From Corythucha ciliata (taxonomy: Eukaryota; Arthropoda; Insecta; Hemiptera; Tingidae): a stretch of DNA of 64,000 nucleotides. The notes below the pieces were generated by a model, which searched no databases, was not told the DNA's origin, and saw nothing but the letters and a program-made list of their open reading frames with translations. A program made the translations under genes and the position numbers. Shown here piece after piece: positions 1-11,344 of the stretch; position 1 is the stretch's first letter; each line of letters begins with the position of its first letter. The stretch lies in the NCBI GenBank assembly GCA_038030265.1, contig CM075937.1, forward strand, positions 38,296,198-38,360,197. The letters are read 5' to 3'.

Positions 1-660
1 TTCTGTCAAGACCAGAAGCGGATTAGAGATTTTTCAATGAAGCAAAAATCCGTATTTAGCCACGGATTAGAAACTTCAGCCATGAAGTTGCCTACAGAAA
101 TTGTAAACTGACGTTTTCTCAATTTTAGCAGCGAGTTAGAACGTTTTGTTCATTAACAGTGTATTCACATATAGCGGTGAATTAACACTTTTTCTCAATT
201 TTAGCCCCGAATTATCGCTTTTCTAAAATTTAGCCTTGTATTAACGCTTTTACTCAGTTTTCAAACCGCAAATAGCTCCAGGCACAAAAACAATCACAAT
301 CAGACCTAGCTCAAGGCGTTCCCTCAAAATGCACTATCACAAAAAACTAGAACTGCGAAAAGCTCAAAACAAGAAATGTTTACCACAGAAATCTCCAAAC
401 ATCAAGCGCTCGAACCAGGCGCGGATTCAGAGCTCAGCTAAGGGGGCGCATAATGAAGCGCCCCCATCCATGAAGTGCCACCAACGCTGGAAAACTCATC
501 AATTTTTAAGGATTTCAGGTTTTTCCAGGAATTTAGCTTTCCGTGGGTGACAGGGGTGAGGGATTAAATGGGAGGGGGAGCACGCCACCGGCGGCAATCA
601 TACAGTTGCAGCGTTTCCCAAAGGCTGGTTTTTTCTCTTTCACACTCTCCCTTCTTGGAT
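1..660 (+). repeat. Long interspersed repeat, copy 1 (paralogue of 56960-58090)
   Basis: The first ~250 bases are degenerate ~30-bp units (AATTTTAGCC...GAATTA...CTTTT). They are followed by a non-array tail containing 'AAACTCATCAATTT', 'CACGCCACCGGCGGCAA' and 'CAGTTGCAGCG'. The same order of words recurs in the same orientation at 56960-58090, so both are copies of one longer repeat. This copy lacks the two MITEs that interrupt the second copy. No open reading frame here is convincing. Confidence 0.6.
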
Positions 661-2440
661 AGCAGCAGATATGCGGGTCTCAACTCGAAATTTAGTTTTT
701 GAAGGTGCCGAAACCGCGAAATTGGTTTCTGAAATGGACAGATCCGCGAAATTCAGGGATTGAAAGAACCTGAATTCGCGGAAGTGATTATTTAACTGAC
801 GTGAGACAATCCCTCGAAATTGCTTTTTGAACAGCGCCAAATTTCATGGAGTGAAGCCCGCGAAATTCCTTGCTTTTTTTGGTTGAGTCAACCCCGTGAA
901 ATTTGGTTTTTAATGAGCCAACACTGCGAATTTTCATTTTGGCGAGAAAATCCCACGAGATTCTTTTTGAACCGGACAACCCTTCGATGCTGTTTTTGGA
1001 AGCGGCCAAACCCACAAAATTGCTCTTTGAAATGAGTTAATATCCGGTTTTGATTTTAATGGAATGAAGTCGTACAGTTGGCTTTTTAAATGGAGTCAAC
1101 CCTCCGAAATATTCTTCTTACGTGTGATATCGGCTTTTTCAGTTAACAAAACCCGAGAAATTTAGTTGCGTGAGTGCCAATAATCCGCGAAATGTTTGCT
1201 TAAAAATTGTTAAACCCTTGAAGTTTGAGTTCAATGGAGTGAAAGCAGTGAATTATGGCAATTTCTGGGATCACTGTATTTTTGGGGCCAGTGTTGAATT
1301 TCAGAGGTCAACTGCACGATGTAAACTTAATTTTCTGTTAAATTTCGACGTAATTCGTGCTTTGAGGCAAATTTCAATGATTTGGCTCTTTTAGCAAGAT
1401 TTCAATGATTTGGCAGATTTTGAAGGCTTGTCTCTCTCTAATTACAAATTTCGTGGGTTTTACTGAGCGGGGCCAATGAAAAAACAATTTTGCGTGTTTT
1501 TCTCTTTGAAAAATTTGGCTCTGGGAATATCCAATTTCGCCGGCTGGACTCTTATTAAAATAAAATTTTACGAATTTGGCCCTTATAAAAACCAATTTTA
1601 ACCATAGCAATTTCGTGTCTTGTGATCCTTAAAAAATACTATTTCGCGAGTCTTTCAAAGGCAAGTTTCACTAATTTGGCACTTCGAAGCGCAAATTTCG
1701 CCGTTCGGCACCTTTAAAACCCAAATTTTGCGTTTTACAGTTGAAATTATGAAACTGATTGATTCGATCCCGCACCACTGGATTGACTTCAGGCGCTAAT
1801 TTCAGCTTTGAGATGGTCAATTGAGGCTTCCAACCCATTTTTATGATTGATCTTCTGATTGACAATTCTGATAAACAATCAGCCACCTCTACACACTTAC
1901 AAAATCGGTCATTTCGCGGCTATTCATCTCTCGAAACTTACAATTTCACGGCTACAACTTTATGCGTACATTACCTACTAACTCTCGTAGTTTAAGCGAT
2001 CTTACTAACTATATCAATTAACCTCAGCTATTGCTCGCAGTGCGCCGGACTTCGCTCTGCAATATTCAATTGCGTTGCTATTTATCGTCCGAAATGTAAA
2101 GCTTTTACCGTTTGTCGTCCGAAACTTGCAATTTCGAGGCAATTTATCCCTGGAACTTCAATTTTGTGGTGATTTTCCTCCTAAACGTCTAATTTCATGG
2201 TTATGCATTACTCGAAACTTGTGCTTCGCCGCTCCCCCCTCCCCTACGTGCGATTTTTCTCTAGTTTTAATCCGAGGTATTACATTTTATGGCTATTGCT
2301 GCTGTGCATCCTCTGAAACGTACAATTTCGTGGTTATTTACCCCTAAAACTTGAATCTCGAAACTCCGTCACGAAAATGACAGTTGCGCGACTGGTTATT
2401 CGCCGAAACTGGCAATATCCTGGTTATTCAGCCCGAAATT
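660..2440. repeat. Degenerate ~30-bp repeat array (types B and C)
   Basis: To about 1750 the units look like 'CCGCGAAATTTGGTTTTTGA' with a spacer such as 'TGGAGTCAACC'. From about 1900 they become 'CGAAACTTGCAATTTCG' plus 'GGTTATTCACCC'. The period is about 30 bp, strongly diverged. Short ORFs here run through the repeats and have no coding character. This array fills the upstream flank or first intron of the deacetylase gene. Confidence 0.6.
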
Positions 2441-2584
2441 GTGGTTTTTCTTGGGGATATATGAAAGAGACCGGTGAGGTGGGGTTCATTATCAAGCTTC
2501 AGTGATGAACGACAGAACTGTTCAATTTTTTGGTCTGCCGTGGTATTGAAAATTCGTAAATTTGTTTTGTTTTTTTCCCCCTAG

Positions 2585-4314
2585 GTGACATCGGCAATTA
2601 CTATTATGGCCAAGGTCATCCGATGAAACCGCACAGGATACGAATGACTCACAATCTTCTTTTGAACTATGGCTTGTACAGAAAAATGGAGATATACGTA
2701 AACATTTTTGAAGGCACGGTTTTATGAGCATTTAATTTATGTTCGGAATGTTTTTTTTTTAGAGACCGCACAAGGCCACGGCCGAGGAGATGACAAAATT
2801 TCACAGCGATGAATACATCAGATTTCTCAGAAGTATCAGGCCTGACAATATGGCGGAATACAATAAACAAATGCAGCGTTGTAAGTTTACGCTTTTTTTT
2901 CATTTTGTATTGAAATATCAGTGATTCCAATGTTGATCATTTCAGTTAACGTCGGCGAGGATTGTCCAGTATTCGATGGTCTGTACGAATTTTGCCAGCT
3001 GTCGGGCGGTGGGTCCGTAGCGGCTGCCGTCAAATTGAATAAACAAGCGGCGGACATTTGCATCAATTGGGGCGGCGGTCTTCATCACGCGAAAAAAAGC
3101 GAGGCGTCTGGTTTTTGCTACGTGAACGACATCGTTCTCGGCATTCTTGAATTGCTCAAATACCATCAGCGGGTTTTATACATCGACATTGACGTTCATC
3201 ACGGTGACGGTGTTGAAGAGGCGTTCTACACGACTGATCGGGTTATGACGGTCAGTTTTCACAAGTACGGCGAGTATTTCCCAGGGACTGGAGATTTGAG
3301 GGATATCGGAGCGGGCAAGGGGAAATACTACGCGGTGAACATTCCATTGAGAGACGGCATGGACGATGAAAGTTACGAGTCGATTTTTGTTCCCATCATC
3401 ACTAAAGTGATGGAAACATTTCAACCTAGTGCGGTGGTCCTGCAGTGCGGGGCTGACTCTCTAACTGGTGATCGGTTAGGTTGTTTCAACTTAACTGTCA
3501 GAGGTGAGACTTTTGTTTCTTTTCCTTCGTAGTTGCATGTTGATTTTGACTTGAATTAATTTTTTTCAGGGCACGGAAAGTGCGTTGAATTTGTCAAGAA
3601 ATACAATCTACCATTTTTAATGGTTGGCGGCGGTGGTTACACGATCAGAAACGTATCGCGTTGCTGGACATACGAAACATCCGTGGCGTTAGGAGTTGAA
3701 ATAGCGAACGAGCTCCCATATAACGATTACTTCGAGTATTTTGGACCAGATTTCAAACTGCACATATCGCCGTCCAATATGGCCAACCAGAATACGTCCG
3801 AGTATTTGGATAAAATAAAGTGAGCCTCTCTCCTCCCACCCCCCCTCTCCAACGATAGAATATCAATCCCGAATTCGAAAAACCGCAATTTTTGTTTACA
3901 GAACGAGACTCTTCGAAAATCTTCGCATGTTGCCTCACGCTCCCGGAGTTCAAAGTCAAGCGATTCCCGAGGACGGTGTCCACGACGAGTCAGACGACGA
4001 AGACAAAGGCAATCCAGACGAGCGCCTCCCTGAATCGCTTCAAGACAAGCGAATTTCCGCTGACAACGAGTTCTCAGAATCGGAGGACGAGGGTGAAACC
4101 GGTCGGCGCGACGTTCGAAATTACAATAAACAGAGGAAGCGTCCTCGACTGGAGCCAGTTGACAACGTTGACGTCAAAGGTTAGTTTACGATTTTTCTTT
4201 AAAATATCGCCGGGGGTTTTTTTACTACAGCATTTTCTTACGCGTTTTCACGCAGTCGAAAAGGAGGAAAAAATGCAGGTGGACGACAACTCTAAACCAA
4301 CATCAGCCACGTGA
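2585..4314 (+). CDS. Rpd3: Histone deacetylase, class I (Rpd3/HDAC1), lacking exon 1
   Basis: Zinc-dependent nuclear deacetylase that removes acetyl groups from histone lysines, normally within Sin3/NuRD/CoREST-type corepressor complexes (family knowledge). Six coding exons are read with GT/AG borders and matching phases: 2585-2697, 2763-2880, 2946-3503, 3570-3819, 3902-4179 and 4256-4314 (TGA). The first codons read [18 protein letters not shown], as in HDAC1 after its short N-terminus. Catalytic landmarks are [44 protein letters not shown] and GGGGYTIRN. The tail is acidic ([15 protein letters not shown]-like) and ends RKRPRLE plus a short lysine-rich end, resembling insect Rpd3 rather than vertebrate HDAC1/2. 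About 458 residues are visible. The missing ~15-20 residues (start to ...VCYYYD) must lie on an upstream exon ending in phase 1. No such exon is seen in 1-2584, so intron 1 is probably longer than 2.5 kb. Family assignment is very secure. Confidence 0.96.
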
Positions 4315-4780
4315 TAATACTCATCAACTCTTTTGGCGGATGATAGTTATAAATCGCTATTTAACAACAATTCGTCTCCCTTTCCTAAAGATTTCAACCG
4401 TCGCCCCAAACTTCGTTCTTAAGTTCCTTTCCCCCAAAATTACTGATCATCGTGTCAGCAATCCCTCTTGAAATAGGAAGCGAAGGCATAACATCAGGAT
4501 CTCTTTGTGTATTTAAATGCATTTTTTTTGTTTTTTAGTACAATTTTTTCAATTATTTTATAACCTTTTTTAAAAACAATTTTATTTGTGATATGACTAT
4601 TTTTATGTCATTTTTTTTAGAAGTTAATGAGGTCTTGTGAGTTTACCATTTTTCCATCATTCATTTTCCGTGTTTTAGGAAGGAAACAGTCTTCAATTAT
4701 AATTTTATTTACGCAAATGAAAAAAAAAAAGATTTGAATGAAATTGTACTTTATTCCAAGGAATTAGGTTAGTGGAGTCC
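4315..4780 (+). other. Probable 3' UTR of the Rpd3/HDAC1 gene
   Basis: AT-rich, non-repetitive sequence directly after the TGA, with long T runs and TTTTTATGTC-like tracts and no ~30-bp units. No exact AATAAA was found in a convincing place. The end is set by the start of the next MITE and is approximate. Confidence 0.4.
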
Positions 4781-4892
4781 CTAAAATTGTCCCTCTCGCC
4801 CACACATTTTTCCGCGCACATCGGAATAGTCCACTATACCGCTCGGACGCTCTTTTTATCCATTTCAGCAGTAGAGTTGCTCCCCTGCTTTG

Positions 4893-5412
4893 TAGAGTCT
4901 GACGGTTAACGTTAACGGTTATATGACGTCACGCAAGCGTAGCCGTTTATGTCGGTGGAAAAAGAGTTATTATGGAGTTATTGCATAGCCGTCTGACGCT
5001 TAACGTTAACGGTAATGTGACGTCACCATAAGCGTAGCCGTTTGTGTTGGTGGAAAAAGAGTTATTGCAAATAATAGTTGCGCTAAAATATGAACACATG
5101 GTAGGGCATAGATGCACTTAATTGCTTCAAACAAATTAATAAAACACGTCCTCATACTGGTCTTTAAACGTTTGTGATTAACGCTTAAACTCAAAATTTT
5201 AATTTTACGCTTATCATGACGTCACATAACCGTTGACGATAACCGTCAGACGGTTATGCAATAGAGAGATTTTGCAACCAGTCCCGTAAACGCTAAATTT
5301 AATTTTTGTGTACGCTTTGCTAGGGCAGTAAACATTTCGTTGGTTGAAATGTGAATAGCGTTAACGTTAGCGTTAGCGGATCTGTTTGCAAAATCTCTCT
5401 AACTCACTATTA
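4893..5412. mobile_element. MITE 'GACGTCA' family, copy 1, with a tandem left end and a nested insert
   Basis: The left end contains 'GTCTGACGGTTAACG' then 'GGTTATATGACGTCACGC'. The left-end module is repeated about 90 bp further in (4969 on, 'GAGTTATTGCATAGCCGTC'). The right end is the inverted form 'TGACGTCACATAACCG'...'CAGACGGTTATGCAA'. The right tip is split by a second small element (5264-5399). A near-identical copy lies at 6160-6546. No ORF is present, so it is a non-autonomous terminal-inverted-repeat element. Confidence 0.75.
5264..5399. mobile_element. 136-bp MITE with TA target duplication, nested in copy 1
   Basis: Ends are inverted: GAGAGATTTTGCAA at the left and TTGCAAAATCTCTC at the right, flanked by TA on both sides (5262-5263 and 5400-5401). 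This is the pattern of Tc1/mariner-type non-autonomous elements. Removing it joins '...GGTTATGCAATA' to 'ACTCACTATTA', the expected right tip of the host MITE as seen in copy 2. Confidence 0.75.
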
Positions 5413-5995
5413 AGAAAAAACGCTAAAATCGCGAATAAAGTGTAGAAAAAGCATTAATTTGTTAAAATTATGAAAACGCGATTCTCGGCTTTTGAAGGCA
5501 GTTTCTTAACTCAAACTATGAAAAAGCGATAATTCATGGCTAAAAAGTGCCAATTCACGGACAAAATTGGTAAAACCCGATCATATTAGATGTAAAGATG
5601 GAGACAAATCGCTAAGTCGCGGCTAAAGTGAAGAAAATCGCTAATTCGCGGCTAAAATTGAGACAAATCGCTAATTCGCCGATAAAAGTGAGAAGGAGCG
5701 CTGAAGTGTGTATAAAACGCTAATTCGCGGTTGTAATAAAGACAATGCCAATTCGCGGCTTTTGTAGGTGACCTCGTTGCTGAAAGTGAACATAATCGCT
5801 AATCCGCGGCTAAATCATGAAAAACCATCAGTTCGTGGATAAAATGAAGAACAAGCGTTTATTCACCGCGAAAATTGGGGAAAAAACTCCTTCGCGGCTC
5901 AAATGTATAAAATGGCTAATTAGTGGCTAAAATTAGGTAAAACGCAAATTCGCGGCTAAAATAAAGAGAAATGGCCAGTTAAGCTTTGGTTTTCC
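5400..5995 (-). repeat. Degenerate ~30-bp repeat array, type A, inverted orientation
   Basis: More than 15 diverged units of the form 'GCTAAAATTGAGAAAAAACG' plus 'CTAATTCGCG', period about 27-31 bp. The reverse complement is the type-A unit of the forward arrays. No coding content. Confidence 0.75.
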
Positions 5996-6159
5996 CTTTT
6001 AAATTTAATCAAGCCATAGTTGCCTAGATAGCGGTAAACAGAAAGCGGCACCGCTTCCAACGCGACGGTGGTGATGAACGTTCTTTTCCTCGTAGTTCCA
6101 ACTATTTGGTAGCATTTTCTTTTAACATCAGAATAGAGTCGTTTTCGGACAGTATTAGG

Positions 6160-6546
6160 GAGTTATTGCATAACCGTCTGAAGGTTAACGTTAACGGTTA
6201 TATGACGTCACGCAAGCGTAGCCGTTTATGTCGGTGGAAAAAGAGTTATTATGGAGTTATTGCATAGCCGTCTGACGCTTAACGTTTACGGTTATGTGAC
6301 GTCACCATAAGCGTAGCCGTTTGAGTCGGTGGAATAAAAGTTATTGCAAACAATAGTTGCGCTAAAATATGAACACATGGTAGGGCATAGATGCGCTTAA
6401 TTGTTTCAAACAAATTAATAAAACACCTCCTCAAATACTGGTCTTTAAACGTTTGTGATTAACGCTTAAACTCAAAATTTGAATTTTACTCTTTATGACG
6501 TCACATAACCGTTAACATTAACCGTCAGACGGTTATGCAGTAACTC
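6160..6546. mobile_element. MITE 'GACGTCA' family, copy 2
   Basis: Intact-looking copy. The left end 'GAGTTATTGCATAACCGTC' and right end 'GACGGTTATGCAGTAACTC' are inverted repeats extending inward for about 50 bp to TGACGTCA. The internal second left-end module is present, as in copy 1, so the duplication is a family feature and not a local accident. No ORF. Confidence 0.8.
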
Positions 6547-6739
6547 ACTATTATTTACGATTTCGTCACCGTCTAGCGTCCAGGTAGTTTTCACGCTCAT
6601 TGTAAACAAAAAACTTTCACCGTCACGAGCGGCCGTCTCATTCGAAGCGGTACCGTTGTCATGTTGACCGAACTTTACTCTGTAGGCAACTACTGACGTG
6701 ATTTAAAAGGGGGGTTTTCCACCGCTATATCACGGCACC

Positions 6740-8385
6740 GCTTTTCTAGGAAACCAAGGCTTTAGGGGTTAAATTGAGAACATTTGCTAATTCACAGAAA
6801 ATTGAGAAACTGACAATTCGCAGTTTCCGGAAGCAGTTTGTCACTAAAATTGAGGGGTAAAATAAAGAAAAATCGCTCATTAGCGGCTGAAATCAGGAAA
6901 AACATAGATTCACATTAAAAAATTGAGAAAAATCGCTAATTCACCGATGACATTGAGAAGGAGCGCTGAAGTATGGAAAACCCGCTGATTCGCGACTAAA
7001 ATGGAAAAAAATTCAAGTCGCAGCTCCTAAAGACAACTTCGTGGGGGCGCTGGTGTACGATTCTGCGTGCCCCCCCCCCCCCAATACTACCGTACTGTCA
7101 CCAGATGTTACCAGTCAAGTAGGGACCAAAAATTAGGAGAATAAATTGAGGAAAAAATAAACTAATTCGCACAAAAACACGCTAAAATTTAGCAAGAAAT
7201 AATAATATAGGTAGAATAATGAAAAATCGTAATTTCGAAGATAATTTTCTCCATTTTAGCCCATAATTAGCAGATTTTCTCCATTTAGCCTGCTAATTAG
7301 CTAATTTCTCTAAATTTGCAACTCGATTTTGCAATTTTCGTGATTTGGCCGCAGAAACGCGATTTTGTTCGCTTTTAGTCATTTAGCCATTTTTCTTAAA
7401 GGCGAATGTACTGGCGTGTTGTTGATTTTAGTGGTGAACAATGGCTATTTCTCAATTTTTGCCGCCAATTAGCATTTTTGTACTATATTTTTTACCGCTA
7501 CAATTGGGCGCCTTAGGCTTAAGGTTACTATGCACGCGATTTCTGACGAAAATTTGTTCGGACGAGTTTGTCCCCCGTTTGTATTCTGACGAGGATTTCT
7601 CTCCCATAGTAACCATTTTCATTGAAAAGAAGGCGTTTGTTTGTTTAAGCGAATTCGTCAGAACACATTTTCGTCAGAAATCGCATGCAGAGTAACCTTA
7701 GCCTTTAAGTAAAAAAATGATCAAATCTGCGCAAATAAATTGAGAAAATGCACCAATTCACGGCTAAAAGTGAAAAAAAGCGCTAATTGAATTTAAAGTA
7801 GTGGAAAAGCGGTAATATTCGTGGCTAAAACTGAAATTGTAGGGGAAAAAACCTCAATCTGGATTAAAATTGATAAAAATGATGAATTCCCAATAGAAAT
7901 GGAGGAACATCTCTCCCATTCGTGGATAATAAGAGAAGAGTGGCTAAAATTTATGACAAAAGCTCATTCGCAGCCAAAATTGACAACAACAATAATCGCT
8001 AATAAATTCGCAGATAAAGCAGAAAATACTTTAATTAGCGGAATCAAATTTTAAAAAAAGCTAATTCGCAGCTAAACTTGAGAAAAACGCGCTCGTTCAC
8101 AGCCAAAATTTAGAAAATTCACGGTTGCCAACGGCCACTTCGTGACGGAGATAAAGTGCTAAGTATTGGCTAAAGCGGTAGAAATAGCTGAAATCGTTAA
8201 AATCTCATATTGTCGACTAAAATGTGTGAAAAGCGCTCATTCACAGCTAAACTTGAAAAACCACCAATTCGCGGATAAAATTGAGAAAAATAACTATAAT
8301 TCGTGCCTTATTAAATTGAGAAAAAACGCTAATTCTTAGCTAAAAGTGAAAAAATCGCTAGTTCACGGCAGGGGCGTAGCCAGCC
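6740..8385 (-). repeat. Degenerate ~30-bp repeat arrays, type A, mainly inverted, with a forward patch
   Basis: Units such as 'AAAATTGAGAAAAATCGC' and 'TAATTCGCGG' run through most of the stretch. A forward patch at about 7250-7470 reads 'CTCCATTTTAGCC...AATTAGC'. The switch of orientation inside one stretch suggests inverted or rearranged blocks. A C10 run at about 7071-7080 is embedded. The ORFs at 7441 and 7821 are chance reading through units. Confidence 0.65.
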
Positions 8386-8579
8386 TTCGATCTATGGTGG
8401 GGAGCTTCACGTGAGAACAAGTCAGATGCATCCCAATGACTGTATTGCAGGTTGCTGTATTCGGTGAAAGAAAACTCGGTATGTAGTTTATCAACGCAGA
8501 ACTATAGACGCGTTTTAATGAGCCAGAATAACGAAAATGCTTTGATTAGTGTGCTAAAACTTTGTGATTGTGTTTTGAT

Positions 8580-8900
8580 TTAGGCAATCCCGCGAAATTG
8601 GAGGGTTTCGTACAAAAAAAATCCACGAAATTTTGAGGTGTTCAGCGAGAGAAATCCTACACCAAATTGAGTTTTAAAATTAAGGTAACCCTGCGAAATT
8701 GGGTTTCCAGCATTTAAAAAAAACAACAACCGCGAAATTGTGTTTTCTGTGAGTCAGAACCGCGAAAATGGGGGATTCGATACCTAGGCTAGGCCTGCCA
8801 ACCGTCAGGTGGGGTACCCGGAACAGTCTCAGTTTGGCTAATTTTGTCCTGCGCCCCTGGGTCGCAATTTGTCCCGGATTATGCTCTGCATTTCGTTGAC
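8580..8900. repeat. Type B repeat patch and a dispersed 'GGTACCCGG' repeat
   Basis: Units with 'CGCGAAATTGGGTTT' spaced about 35 bp apart to 8790, then 'GGTACCCGGAACAGTC' with 'TTTGGCTAATTTTGTC'. The latter recurs at 51057-51125 as 'GGTACCCGGGACAGTCCCGG', so it is a dispersed repeat. Just upstream, at 8368, 'CAGGGGCGTAGCCAG' resembles the tip of a hAT-type element. Confidence 0.45.
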
Positions 8901-9020
8901 TTCAACCTGGTTTTGTTTACTCGTTGAAGATGAATGTGATTAACATCGAAAACGGTATACGCATTAAAAATTGACGTGGATGGACACATCCAATTTGAGA
9001 AAGTCTAAAGGTCAGTATAT

Positions 9021-9501
9021 AGACTACTCGGACGTGACGTGGGAACACGCATCCCCCACGTGAGATTTGTTCACGTTCACATCATTGCTCTGACAAGCAT
9101 CATCCCACGCCACGCCCGGACAATGTGAACGTAAACAAACAAAATCCTTTTCTGGAATTTGTTTCACACGTGCAGGCGCGTAGCCAGGATTTCTTGGGCG
9201 GGGGGGGGGGTCCGATGTAGGTCCGGTGCGGCGGAGGGGGGTATTTCCATTCTACGCCTATTCTTTTCAGTTTTTAACTACATATTATTATTATTATTAT
9301 TATTATTACTATTATCATTATTGTGCGATATTATTCCAATGCGTGAGCGGAGAAATTGAAAAATAAAAATTCTCCTTCAGAACATGGGAAATAAATCTGA
9401 AATTTAGGGGGGGGATCCGGACCCGGTGGACCCTCCCCCCTCCTGGCTACGCACCTGCACACGTGGGACAGCGTGTTCCCACGTCACGTCCGGAATAGTC
9501 T
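9021..9501. mobile_element. MITE with ~30-bp inverted ends, interrupted by a hAT-type MITE
   Basis: The left end 'CTCGGACGTGACGTGGGAAC' and right end 'GTTCCCACGTCACGTCCGG' are inverted repeats inside AGACTA.../...TAGTCT borders. The 285-bp element 9173-9457 sits in the middle. No ORF belongs to it. Confidence 0.7.
9173..9457. mobile_element. 285-bp hAT-type MITE with 8-bp target duplication
   Basis: Terminal inverted repeats CAGGCGCGTAGCCAGGA and TCCTGGCTACGCACCTG match at 16 of 17 positions. The flanking direct repeats CACACGTG (9165-9172 and 9458-9465) are 8 bp, the hAT superfamily signature. It contains G-runs, an (ATT)n tract near 9283-9325, and no transposase. The small ORF at 9159 simply reads through it. 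Confidence 0.8.
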
Positions 9502-9965
9502 GAATCAACCTTTACATTTCGTGGAAGCATTTTGTGGTCAGAGCTTTCTGTGGTTCAAGCTCTCTGTGGTTCATTTATTTTGTTGTTATATAGTATTTAG
9601 GGGTTACAGCTTTCGGCGTTTGGTCTCTTTGGGTTCGAGTTTTTGTGATTAATTTTTTCTTTAATCGGAATTGTTCTGATCACAAAGCCGGATCTTGGGG
9701 GGGGGGGGACTGCCAGGGCTATAGTCCTGGGCGGCAAATTTCCATGGGCGACAAAATGTTGGAAATATTTTTAGGCGAGGGAGGGGGATAAGACAAGTTG
9801 AACCAGAAGAGATGAAAAGAGAATGAAAATATAATATGTTTTTTTCTCTCTCTCTTTTCCCCTCATTTCATACTGCGTGCCCTTACTAAGAGGGCTCTTC
9901 CACGCACCGCCACGAACGCTCACACGAAGCCACCGCAGCCTCGAAGTGAATTATGCAATGGCAGG

Positions 9966-10130
9966 ATCAGTGGCGGACCTCCACGCTCCATCAATCGAGG
10001 CCCGGCGCGGAAATTTCTACGAGGCCCCATCCTTTCCTTGCCCAATTTGCCGAATTCAAGGACTTGTCCTTCTTTCAAAAAATAAAATTTCGTGGTTTGG
10101 CAATGTTTAAGGACCAATTTGGCGCTTTCA
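9966..10130 (+). repeat. 'GGCGGACC' head repeat, copy 1
   Basis: 'CAGTGGCGGACCTCCACG' followed by 'GAGGCCCGGCGCGGAAAT' and 'CTACGAGGCCCC'. The same head occurs at 10868, 49848, 58098 and, inverted, at 39105-39180. In several copies it abuts a type-A array. Confidence 0.6.
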
Positions 10131-10189
10131 AAAATAATTTTATGCCTGTAGCTCTTTCAATTCCGATATGACTGTTTAGGTACTTGATC

Positions 10190-10560
10190 GCTTGACCACT
10201 TTTTCTCAATTTTAGCAGCGAACTAGAGCTTTTCCCGTGAGTTAGCGTGTTTTTAATTCAAGTTTAGCTGATAGTTGACGCTTTTTCTCAATTTTTGCCG
10301 CGAATGAGCGATGTTTCAACCTTTTAAATCATATGAATTAGCTCTTTTCTCGACTTTAGTCGCGGATTTGCCGGAACTACACACCAGCGTTTTTTTCCTC
10401 AATTTTGGCCAGGAATGATGGATCAGAAACCACGAATTGACGCATTTTCTCAATTTTAGCCACGAATGAGCGCTTTTTCTCAATTTTAGCCGGGAATAGT
10501 AGAGTTTTTCAAAACGTTTAGCCGAGTAATAGCCCGCAGAACAGCGAAAAATGAGCGTGG
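10190..10560 (+). repeat. Type A ~30-bp repeat array, forward
   Basis: Units 'CTCAATTTTAGC' + 'CGCGAAT(T/G)AGCG' + 'CTTTTT'. One stretch (about 10408-10490) is also found in the 11.9-12.2 kb array, indicating exchange between arrays. Confidence 0.7.
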
Positions 10561-10867
10561 GTATCTCAATTTCAGACGTAGACTTGCCCGTAAGCTTGCT
10601 CAGAGAAAACAACTGCGGACAATGGGCCTCGATAGGCTATTGTCGACGACACCTTATGGGGGCGTTTTTGGCTGAGGATTGTTAAAGAAGGACGTGAAAA
10701 TCACCTCCCAAGCCCTGCGGCGGGTTAGGCCAAAATGGCCAAAAAATTAAAATTGGAAAGGAATCGCATTTCTCTGGGGGTTTCGACCCGGGGAATCCAA
10801 CAATCGAGCCGTTATTAAGACAAACCGTTTAAGCGGCTCCACCTCCGATGCCACCGTTTTTGACCAG

Positions 10868-10990
10868 CTCTTTCCACTGGCGGACCGACCACCTATCGGG
10901 GCCCGGGGCGGAAATCTCTATGAGGCCCCTTGAGTCACTAAATAAGCAAGAAATAAAATTATTACGTAGCATTAAATTATGGATTTCCCC
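10868..10990 (+). repeat. 'GGCGGACC' head repeat, copy 2
   Basis: 'CACTGGCGGACCGACCACC', 'GGGCCCGGGGCGGAAATC', 'TATGAGGCCCC', then 'AATAAGCAAGAAATAAAATT' leading directly into the forward type-A array that starts near 10990. The same transition is seen at 58098-58250. Confidence 0.65.
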
Positions 10991-11344
10991 TTAATTTAGC
11001 CACGAGTTCTGGGTATTTATACATCCTATCCGCCAATTAGAGTTTGTGCTCAATTTAAGCCGCAAATTGGATATTTTATCAATTTTAGCCAGGAAGCAGC
11101 GGATGTTTTTACACTTATTTTGCCAGGAATTCTCGTTTTTTCTCAATTTTAGCCACAAAGTTGCCTTCAGAATCCGCAAATTGGCGTATTTTCAATAACA
11201 GTCGAAAATCTGAATACTTTCAATTTTACCCACGAATGATAGCTTTTTCTACACAATTTATCCACGAATTTGAGAGTTTCCTCAATTTTAGCCGCGAATT
11301 GGAGTTTCCTCAATTTTTGCTGCAACTTATAGCTATGTTTTACC

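Noticed and set aside
2081..2584. Search for the HDAC1 first exon near exon 2
   Set aside because: No VCYYYD-like codons or suitable phase-1 donor were found.
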